From assembly GCA_019038625.1 (NCBI GenBank), contig JAHOYU010000175.1:1-36916 (forward strand): a DNA stretch of 36,916 nt, in the 5' to 3' direction. The notes under the pieces were generated by a model. It ran no database searches. It was not told the origin of the DNA and was given only the letters and a program-made list of their open reading frames with translations. Position numbers and translations under genes: made by a program. This document shows positions 33,201 through 36,916 of this stretch, piece after piece (within the stretch, counting starts at the first letter, position 1; every line of letters starts with the position of its first letter). The stretch is from Candidatus Latescibacterota bacterium (lineage in GTDB: Bacteria > Krumholzibacteriota > Krumholzibacteriia > Krumholzibacteriales > Krumholzibacteriaceae).

Positions 33201-33615
33201 GACTGTCAGTTGGGATGCAATCAGTTCCGCTACTGGATACCAGCTGTACATAAACAATTCACCGTTTAATTCGGTCCTTACGACTCCTTATACGTACATA
33301 CATCCTCCCAGGGCCGGCAACTATAGTGTTGCTGCTATCAACGATTGTGGAGAAAGTGTGAGAAGCGATGTGGTCGTTGTTATCTCAGACTGTAACGAAT
33401 GCATACTTCCGGAGCAGACTGTGATCATAGATCATTTCCTCCTCGTTACAACGATGACACCCGAGCAGATGGACTGCATCGACTTGATGGGAAACAGTAA
33501 CGGCTATTGCGATATTGGTGATCTGAGATTCCTGATAATCAACGATTTCCTTTCCGTAGAATATCAGGAATATCTTGAGATCATGCGCATCAATAGAGAA
33601 GAGAATATCGATTAA
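30241..33615 (+). CDS. Large modular exported protein with Ig/PKD-like and FN3-like repeats and dockerin-like end
   Basis: I choose GTG 30241 because AGGAGG lies seven bases upstream (30228-30233) and the signal peptide (IFISILFLLLIPSLVCSA) then starts correctly; the in-frame ATG at 30199 lacks a site. The protein is about 1124 aa. After the signal comes a unique beta-rich region (to about nt 31080), then a 'bacterial repeat' segment (FDHWSGSLSS...LTANFDF), four Cys-rich Ig/PKD-like repeats (31330-32349), four FN3-like repeats (32350-33388), and a C-terminal dockerin-like segment (DLMGNSNGYCDIGDLRFLI). Cysteine pairs recur in every repeat and suggest disulphides. It is probably a surface or secreted adhesin or scaffold. 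The dockerin-like end has one calcium-loop-like motif rather than two. Confidence 0.85.
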   Translation: MARNYSSIKIFISILFLLLIPSLVCSAQISQTHGTLQKSIDAGSWGYDTGPLGGELAGIGFYVRAAIGVGGNVLSVEESGQVRIETSDEEMWFSGSSGHISQNFGAEAGVQAWLVILGTQYQIAIPYVGYRDFMLSDDVYFTPYSLGQSQILQASVPRQELICAGIGIPWVASGEICLDGDAGNRFSLRGSRISTSEGNIYSNYEHIDTDLDCGSFSVSNIRKTWSFSGTATFSFYAVFQITIFGIQYEYPINIIRDYALPLDQWISGSFVTDPARSVTFTVPCQTLSVYKSGEGRAEIDGIVRNLPWSGSFVRDKRICLEALPSNCYEFDHWSGSLSSTSRVVCLDMNTNRSLTANFDFKEVGSPNISGLPGDVCGGDRYSLNASTSGATSYSWTSSCGGSFNSPSSASTYWTAPEGYSGQCRISVTASNSCDSNSDDANTYIDQEPGTPSISGINETCGDDVVQFSASCSGDPTSWNWSSSCGGTFSNPHSSSTNWTAPVSFEGSCTIRVTAINDCGESTAGTKSITVTQEPREVTIVGPTSVCGGSQSQYSVNASGSPTSFSWSSSCGGTFTNPNGSTTFWTPPSGYEGSCQISVLASNDCGSSSSSLPITVGQGPGTPIISGPSEACGGTGIQLTATSTGNPEDWSWSSSCGGSFSPTNSNITTWTPPPTINYGDVCQISVRASNECGTSDKGSKSITVNKAPGTLTVTLNKYECCTNDPVLISWIAIPTSTSYRLYANGVEVIPGPGLSTSFTVHPAVTTAYTVSACNDNCGCGDESTPAQVTVHDTPDIPSNLSVSPNPYDCINPPPSLQINWASIQDASGYQLYIDGIPEGGVVSANNTSVSPPQTGRYTISSINDCGESDPSQPVDVNAIGAPDPPDQLSTSEDTICIGSQVIVSWAAVQGASSYKLFADGEEITPGPSSNTSLVLIPDKSTEYTVSSCSDNCGCSNPSDACSVIVMTAPEKPSNLGVTPNPYDCDSTLTVSWDAISSATGYQLYINNSPFNSVLTTPYTYIHPPRAGNYSVAAINDCGESVRSDVVVVISDCNECILPEQTVIIDHFLLVTTMTPEQMDCIDLMGNSNGYCDIGDLRFLIINDFLSVEYQEYLEIMRINREENID
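31330..32349 (+). repeat. Four tandem Cys-rich Ig/PKD-like repeats
   Basis: Each unit of about 85 residues contains W-[ST]-SSCGG-[ST]-F, then W-T-[AP]-P, then C-x-I-x-V-x-A-x-N-x-C. The DNA is also similar: 31679-31701 and 31937-31959 differ at one base. This suggests recent duplication or gene conversion. Confidence 0.85.
32350..33388 (+). repeat. Four FN3-like repeats in an alternating A-B-A-B pattern
   Basis: Units 1 and 3 share YTVS-(A/S)-C-x-DNCGC, units 2 and 4 share PNPYDC, GYQLYI and INDCGES. The pattern indicates that a two-domain block was duplicated as one unit. Confidence 0.8.
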
Positions 33616-33651
33616 TAAAGAATATGTAATCCTTTAGATATAGGAGGAATT

Positions 33652-34116
33652 ATGAAGTCGAAGAGGATCCCGATAGTAAATATGATAATAGCCGCTTTGC
33701 TCGTATCAGCAAATCTATATACTGGTTGCATTTGGGGTGATGACGATGACGAGAAAGCGAATCCAGGTTTGGTCGAGTTGATACTTGTGGACTCTTCTGG
33801 AAATACAATAAGCTCACCGTCGATTGGAGCAATTCTAATTGAGTTGAACGGGGTTTCCATCGACGAAAACGAAACGAACATCAGCAACTCTGAACTTCTT
33901 GTTTCAGAGATTGCATCTGTACCAAATTACTCTAATAAATACAGAATGCTTGTTATTAAAGACGGGGATGACTGCTCTGATGACATGATCGGAAACGTCT
34001 ATCTCCACAATAAGAACAAAATATCGAACTTGTCGTTCGTGATACATGATGTTTATTCTGGAGAGAATCAAAATCTGGACGTAGCTGATTACACAGTATC
34101 TCTTGTTACTGAATAG
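33652..34116 (+). CDS. Small lipoprotein, unknown
   Basis: This 154-aa protein has ATG 33652 and AGGAGG upstream (ATATAGGAGGAATTATG). Its signal ends in a lipobox (ANLYTGC), followed by an acidic tether (IWGDDDDEKANPG) and a beta-rich domain (LVELILVDSSGNTISSPSIG, IGAILIELNGVSIDENETN). The tether after Cys should keep it in an accessible place on the membrane. It follows the modular protein by 36 bp and is the last gene of the three-gene unit. No family recognised; a role in anchoring or secreting the modular protein is possible by context. Confidence 0.75.
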   Translation: MKSKRIPIVNMIIAALLVSANLYTGCIWGDDDDEKANPGLVELILVDSSGNTISSPSIGAILIELNGVSIDENETNISNSELLVSEIASVPNYSNKYRMLVIKDGDDCSDDMIGNVYLHNKNKISNLSFVIHDVYSGENQNLDVADYTVSLVTE

Positions 34117-34318
34117 TAATATATCAAGTTGCAGACAATTACATTAATTGTTAGGCATCTAGCTGGAAAGAACTTCAAATCATTGCTTCATTTTTAAAGC
34201 CATGAGTTTTTGCGTTATATAAGGAATCCCTCGTATTCAGGAATTGTGCCTTCCCCGAGTTCAATAAGCAAGTGCAACACTTCCATCTGACCCGCTTCCG
34301 CGCTAGAATGCGTGGATT
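34117..34318. other. Non-coding stretch before the IS30 remnant
   Basis: No gene is visible. It contains a small inverted repeat, ACAATTA-CAT-TAATTGT, 20 bp after the lipoprotein stop, without a T-run, and the left end of the IS30-like remnant from 34266. Confidence 0.4.
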
Positions 34319-34390
34319 ATGTCTAAACACTACTAGCACTTGTCCAAAGAAGAGCGGGATCGCCTAGCGATTCTCAAAGGCCAAGGCCTG
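34319..34390 (+). pseudogene. IS30-family transposase N-terminal fragment with early stop
   Basis: From ATG 34319 the frame reads MSKHY-stop-HLSKEERDRLAILKGQGLSL. The second part matches the N-terminal motif of IS30 transposases (YxHLSxEERxxIxxLxxxGxSLRxIA). The TAG at 34334-34336 interrupts it, and the frame loses homology at SL, exactly where the repeat starting TGTCCCT begins. Confidence 0.7.
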
Positions 34391-34434
34391 TCCCTTCCAT
34401 TTATTCCGTCCGCCTTACAGTGTTTGCACTTACT
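34389..34434 (+). repeat. Repeat A, first of three copies
   Basis: This is a unit of about 46 bp beginning TGTCCCT and ending TTGCACTTAC. Related copies are at 35412-35456 and 35760-35804, with the same left edge but different flanking sequence. It is probably the right end of an IS30-like element. Confidence 0.7.
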
Positions 34435-34579
34435 CTGACTAATACATTATATAAATCACATTGGACTTCCCCGGGTTCTCTAGACATGTTTTAGGTTATT
34501 TAAAATCCAAAAGGAGGTGCCGATGGATACGAATAAATGCTTCCCGGAGCATATAGGATTCCCGTGACTGAATCAACAC

Positions 34580-34727
34580 CTCCCCCACGATCTTCCCCTT
34601 CAGAAAATGGTGTCCCCCTTGTGCCCCCGGCGCATATTACGCCACCAGCTCGTACATCTTAAAGAGTTAACTGTTTGATTTTTTTGAGTATACGTGGTGG
34701 GCGTTACAGGGGTCGAAAGTGTGGTAT
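34580..34727. repeat. Diverged copy of the tRNA 3' end and its downstream flank
   Basis: This stretch matches 36759-36916 with gaps: both start CTCCCCCACGAT, share CCCCTTCAGAAAATGGTG and GCCACCAGCT, and run through TTTGAGTA into TGGTGGGC. The copies are in the same orientation 2.2 kb apart. The second contains the real tRNA end; this one has decayed. Confidence 0.7.
34695..34720 (-). pseudogene. Decayed tRNA 3'-end relic
   Basis: On the plus strand TGGTGGGCGTTACAGGGGTC corresponds to the acceptor and T-arm of the tRNA at the window edge (TGGTGGGCAATACTGGACTC). The T-stem no longer pairs properly and the rest of the tRNA is absent, so it is not functional. It could be an old attachment site. 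Confidence 0.5.
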
Positions 34728-34801
34728 TCGGGGTGTTAGGATTCTCTCAACAATACCATCTCCCACACCATAACATCATGTTTTCCATATTATTTATTTA
34801 C

Positions 34802-34866
34802 AGAACAGAGCCAGATATCTGACCACCCCACCAGCATGGGTTCCCCCTGGCGCTCGATAGGGTCTG
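34802..34866. repeat. Repeat D, copy 1
   Basis: About 65 bp, including ATATCTGACC, CACCAGC and GGCGCTCGATAGGGTC, recur at 35850-35912 in the same orientation. The function is unknown. Confidence 0.7.
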
Positions 34867-34974
34867 GTAGGGTAGGGTTGGAATGTGCTGGAATCCATAT
34901 TTGTCAGGAATCACAACAATCGACATATTGCTTTTGACTTTGACGTACAGTTTTATTATTGGCGAGGGACAACC

Positions 34975-35178
34975 ATTATCAACGTCAATATGGTTAGACG
35001 CAGCATAGGTTCCGTTTCCATTGTTAAGAAGAACTGTTAAATCACTGCCTACGTTAGCCACCACCAGATCAAGATCGTTGTCTCCGTCAAGATCTCCCGA
35101 GCAGATTGAATGTGGACCATCTCCAGTTCCATAATTCACAGCTGTATAATAATAGCCGCAATATCCAATTAACATCAC
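34975..35178 (-). pseudogene. FG-GAP/VCBS repeat protein fragment
   Basis: The minus-strand frame encodes TAVNYGTGDGPHSICSGDLD, then GDNDLDLVVANVGSDLTVLL and NNGNGTYAAS. This is the FG-GAP pattern (DxDGDGxxDLxVAN...NNGDGTF) of exported beta-propeller proteins. Only about one and a half repeats remain and no signal peptide is attached; homology ends at about 34975 beside a GAGGGACAACC motif. The open frame continues to 34798 through the D repeat, but that part is not FG-GAP-like. It is a fragment of a surface protein gene typical of this kind of genome. Confidence 0.75.
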
Positions 35179-35284
35179 GGCGCTCTGCCGCGAACCTCGT
35201 CACCCGTGTCAAATCCAAGATCATCGGTCGCGGTACGTCAGCATGAACGACCAGCAAAGTCGTCGTATTGACCAGACAAGTAAT

Positions 35285-35409
35285 TTACTTAAGTTCTACG
35301 GTAGCTCCAACTTCTTCAAGTTTTGATTTAAGCTCTTCTGCTTCATCCTTGCTAATCCCCTCTTTAATAAGAACAGGAGTGGATTCAACAAGTGTTTTAG
35401 CTTCAATAA
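35285..35409 (-). pseudogene. rplL: Ribosomal protein L7/L12 C-terminal fragment
   Basis: On the minus strand the last 41 codons encode [20 protein letters not shown], then [20 protein letters not shown] and K before TAA (35287-35285). This matches the C-terminal domain end of L7/L12 (LKEAKxLVExxPxxVKExxSKEEAExxKxxLEExGAxVELK). The N-terminal dimer domain, hinge and first part of the C-terminal domain are missing, and the upstream edge abuts repeat B at GAGGGACAG. Codons are AT-rich. It cannot be the cell's working rplL, so it is a displaced partial copy, probably moved by recombination or carried by the flanking inverted-repeat element. Confidence 0.85.
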
Positions 35410-35411
35410 GC

Positions 35412-35456
35412 TGTCCCTCCCATTAATCCCATCCGCCTTAGATTACTTGCACTTAC
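35412..35456 (+). repeat. Repeat B, second copy of the TGTCCCT...CTTAC unit
   Basis: Related to repeat A and to the unit at 35760. It abuts the rplL fragment on its left. Confidence 0.7.
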
Positions 35457-35600
35457 CATAGTCCAAGCATAATATAGATCCCATGCTATTATTACTTCTA
35501 CGCACCTTCATTTCAGCGCTGAGGTCTCATCCTGCGTTATTTCCAGGGAATCGCTAAGTCCAATAGTAACAGCGCGGACGACATTTTCAGGAGGGACAGG
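35457..35600. other. Non-coding stretch between repeat B and the right inverted repeat
   Basis: No gene is recognised. A minus-strand frame ending LEITQDETSALK-stop near 35510 could be the tail of a lost gene. GGAGGGACAGG sits at 35590-35600, immediately before the inverted repeat. Confidence 0.35.
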
Positions 35601-35666
35601 TGTCTAGAGAACCAGGGGAAGTCCAGCTATGCTTGATATTATCAGGATTTCAATATTAGCCGACCC

Positions 35667-35688
35667 AGGAGTCGACTCCTCCTTTTTT
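35667..35688 (+). terminator. Candidate rho-independent terminator, orphan
   Basis: The palindrome AGGAGTCGACTCCT (35667-35680) is followed by CCTTTTTT. No intact plus-strand gene precedes it, so it may be left from a gene that has decayed. Confidence 0.45.
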
Positions 35689-35759
35689 CGGTGAAAACTT
35701 ACACCACCCTGATGAGTTATCACCTCTCAGAGCATTCTGGAAGGAGATTTCGAACCGGT

Positions 35760-35804
35760 TGTCCCTCCTATTTATTCCCCCCGCTTACAATACTTGCACT
35801 TACT
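35760..35804 (+). repeat. Repeat C, third copy of the TGTCCCT...CTTAC unit
   Basis: It has the same left edge as repeats A and B, here preceded by GAACCGGT. No transposase fragment is attached. Confidence 0.7.
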
Positions 35805-35849
35805 CAATTGTGAGGAAAATCCTATTAGAAAGGTGTTTTAATATTGTCG

Positions 35850-35912
35850 GAACACAGCCTGATATCTGACCAGCTCACCAGCTTGGGGTCCCCCCGGCGC
35901 TCGATAGGGTCG
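35850..35912. repeat. Repeat D, copy 2
   Basis: Matches 34802-34866 in the same orientation, ending GGCGCTCGATAGGGTC. It lies outside the inverted-repeat-bounded segment, whereas copy 1 lies inside. Confidence 0.7.
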
Positions 35913-35972
35913 GATCACCAATTTCCTAGTTCCATTGGTCATCGATTTTCGCTGGGATGGAATTTTATTGAA

Positions 35973-36614
35973 TTATTTTAGAGGAACTGACCTATCTGTG
36001 TCTTGAATTGATTTAATAGCTCCCCATGATGAAGATTCACTCGCTATTACATCTAGTTCAGCTTCGATTTGGAAATCAAAATAGCGATAATCCGTTGTTT
36101 CTCGTGCATATACTACTATAAGATTCAATTCTCCAGGAATGAAATGCTCATTTGTACTACGAGAATAATCATATATTGCGCAATCATCTGGGCCTGATGT
36201 TAGAGAACTTCCCAATCCTTCTTCGTTTATGTAACTTAAGGCAACGTAAGTACGTTTGGCTCTGACTGTAATCTCAGTCGTTTCAATTGGCACATGTACC
36301 CAAACTCTAATTACAATACCTGTATTGGGGAGAGCCCATTGTGTTTCCGGTGCTTCGAGGCATTCTGGTGTGGTATTACCAAAAGAAGAATTACCTATCT
36401 CCCAATTTGAATCATCATATTCAAGAGTTAGTATCTCAGGATGAGTATTGTATGGATAAAGTTCCTCATACATTCTGTATTTAATACTATCTGCTCCCCA
36501 TGGTTTTAATATTGCTAAAAATGTACTCTGTGCATAAACCAACTCTGAGAGACAAATAATGCCAATAATAATGCAAAACAGTGCATTGATTAACAATCGT
36601 TTAGCAACAAGCAT
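35973..36614 (-). CDS. Small exported protein with C-terminal SSWGAIK motif
   Basis: I place the start at ATG 36614, which has CAGGAGT upstream and begins a clear signal peptide (LLINALFCIIIGIICLSELV, cleavage near YAQS). The open frame reaches 36824 but the extra 70 codons cross a promoter and lack signal features. The mature part (about 185 aa) is beta-rich (TGIVIRVWVHVPIETTEITV, ELNLIVVYARETTDYRYFDF) and looks like a jelly-roll carbohydrate-binding type of domain, without a firm family match. Near its end is SSSWGAIKSIQD, similar to STWGSLKQLGR at the end of the protease at 1-296. Its own promoter is at 36660-36689. Confidence 0.78.
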   Translation of the reverse strand: MLVAKRLLINALFCIIIGIICLSELVYAQSTFLAILKPWGADSIKYRMYEELYPYNTHPEILTLEYDDSNWEIGNSSFGNTTPECLEAPETQWALPNTGIVIRVWVHVPIETTEITVRAKRTYVALSYINEEGLGSSLTSGPDDCAIYDYSRSTNEHFIPGELNLIVVYARETTDYRYFDFQIEAELDVIASESSSWGAIKSIQDTDRSVPLK

Positions 36615-36659
36615 CTTAATACTCCTGTCTCTTTTAGATAGATCCCCGAGTTGAAAATG

Positions 36660-36689
36660 AAAATAACAGAAACTGTCAGTCTTTGTCAA
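36660..36689 (-). promoter_or_regulatory. Promoter of the small exported protein gene
   Basis: On the minus strand a perfect TTGACA (36689-36684) is 18 bp from TATTTT (36665-36660). The start codon at 36614 lies 45 bp downstream, which supports that start. Confidence 0.5.
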
Positions 36690-36758
36690 TGTTGCCTCCT
36701 CCCTGCAACTAATCCACCCATTCTGCGATAAATCTGAATCACCCATTGCCCCCACATC

Positions 36759-36916
36759 TCCCCCACGATCCTGCCCCTTCAGAAAATGGTGCCCTGTGTG
36801 TGCCCCCGCATGCTCCTTGGACATAATAAGGCCACCAGCTTCTACTACCTAATTCCCTATCCCTTTGATTTCTTTGAGTAAAAGTGGTGGGCAATACTGG
36901 ACTCGAACCAGTGACC
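36759..36916. repeat. tRNA 3' end and downstream flank, intact copy of the 34580-34727 repeat
   Basis: It shares several conserved blocks with 34580-34727 in direct orientation. The blocks lie in the 3' flank of the tRNA as well as in the tRNA end itself. Confidence 0.7.
36885..36916 (-). tRNA. tRNA gene, 3' part only (cut by window edge)
   Basis: On the minus strand the sequence gives the end of a variable loop (GGTC), a T-arm with a perfect 5-bp stem (ACTGG/CCAGT) and loop TTCGAGT, the acceptor strand ATTGCCC, discriminator A and an encoded CCA (36887-36885). The partner 5' strand would be GGGCAAT. The anticodon lies outside the window, so the amino acid cannot be read; a Val-type acceptor stem is possible but unproven. 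Confidence 0.85.

Larger units (their letters stand above)
34266..34434 (+). mobile_element. Internally deleted IS30-like element
   Basis: The segment starts with AAGTGCAA (34270-34277) and ends with TTGCACTT (34424-34431), an 8-bp inverted repeat. Between them lies the first part of an IS30-type transposase (34319-34387) and then a short tail also found at 35412-35456 and 35760-35804. Nearly the whole transposase is missing, so it is a non-autonomous relic. The family call rests on the transposase fragment. Confidence 0.5.
34462..35625. mobile_element. 1.16-kb segment bounded by near-perfect 25-bp inverted repeats, no transposase
   Basis: The left end (34462-34486, TGGACTTCCCC...TCTAGACA) and right end (35601-35625, TGTCTAGAGAACC...AAGTCCA) are inverted copies that match at 24 of 25 bases. 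The TG...CA ends and GGACTTCCCC core look like IS3-family terminal repeats. The length is near an IS3 element, but no transposase is present; the interior carries an FG-GAP gene fragment, an rplL fragment, a tRNA-end relic and repeats. I see no clear target duplication. It may be a non-autonomous transposon that captured gene pieces, or two unrelated IS ends. Confidence 0.5.

Noticed and set aside
31330-33388. CRISPR array or non-coding repeats
   Set aside because: The repeats are in-frame protein domains of about 85 residues with conserved cysteines, not short direct repeats with spacers. No CRISPR array was seen anywhere in the window.
34798-34974. C-terminal part of the FG-GAP frame as a real protein end
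   Set aside because: It runs through repeat D and shows no FG-GAP pattern, so it is chance read-through after a junction.
34389-35804. Integron attC sites at the repeated units
   Set aside because: The units lack the RYYYAAC and GTTRRRY core pair, and no integron integrase is present.
36615-36824. N-terminal extension of the exported protein at 35973-36614
   Set aside because: It crosses a TTGACA promoter and the tRNA-flank repeat, and ATG 36614 has its own ribosome site followed directly by a signal peptide.

Overview
The window reads as an accessory region from a diderm (outer-membrane) bacterium. It has many lipoproteins, exported multi-domain adhesin-like proteins with a dockerin-like C-terminus, an FG-GAP repeat fragment, and two exported proteins that share a C-terminal S-[ST]-W-G-x-[IL]-K motif. 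This style fits uncultured FCB-group-like lineages of the Eisenbacteria/Krumholzibacteria type. That placement is a guess from protein style, not a phylogenetic result.

Layout. (1) 1-1124: the 3' end of a papain-family protease, joined at about 296/297 to a truncated IS3-family transposase. (2) 23612 down to 1125, all on the minus strand: one compact operon of 12 genes, most with 4-bp ATGA overlaps or gaps under 20 bp. In order of transcription it encodes an M48 membrane metalloprotease, a vWA lipoprotein, a 1.2-kaa Tubulin_2/FtsZ-like protein, an unknown protein, a membrane-anchored and apparently degenerate tubulin-like paralogue, a membrane-anchored DUF1998 helicase-like protein with ruined ATPase motifs, an unknown helical protein, a polytopic membrane protein with a possible TerB-like end, an acidic protein, a zinc-ribbon/beta-helix protein, and two AT-rich membrane-associated proteins. 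This is the most interesting system here. I infer a membrane-associated tubulin-like cytoskeletal or membrane-remodelling machine with a periplasmic vWA sensor and a protease. (3) 23766-26973, minus: an unusual fusion of a TAXI-type solute-binding domain, an ion-channel pore and two RCK/TrkA modules, preceded by a 59-aa protein. (4) 27120-29292: a nuclease/lamin-tail lipoprotein (minus), a TetR regulator (plus) with a palindrome in its leader, and an IS256 fragment.

(5) 29441-34116, plus: a promoter and three exported proteins, the middle one a 1.1-kaa modular surface protein with two kinds of tandem repeats and a dockerin-like end. (6) 34117-36000: a gene graveyard. It holds an internally deleted IS30-like element, a 1.16-kb segment bounded by near-perfect 25-bp inverted repeats that carries pieces of an FG-GAP gene and of rplL, short repeats whose edges share a GAGGGACA motif, and a decayed copy of a tRNA 3' end. 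(7) 35973-36916, minus: a small exported protein with its own promoter, then the 3' part of a tRNA gene running off the window edge.

How the genes may work together (inference): the operon combines a possible GTP-driven filament protein (Tubulin_2), a membrane-tethered pseudo-tubulin, a membrane-tethered pseudo-helicase, a vWA lipoprotein that spans to the cytoplasm, and a protease. This resembles published proposals that tubulin-like proteins of this class work with vWA proteins in membrane remodelling, but the pseudo-enzyme partners are not ones I recognise from that context.
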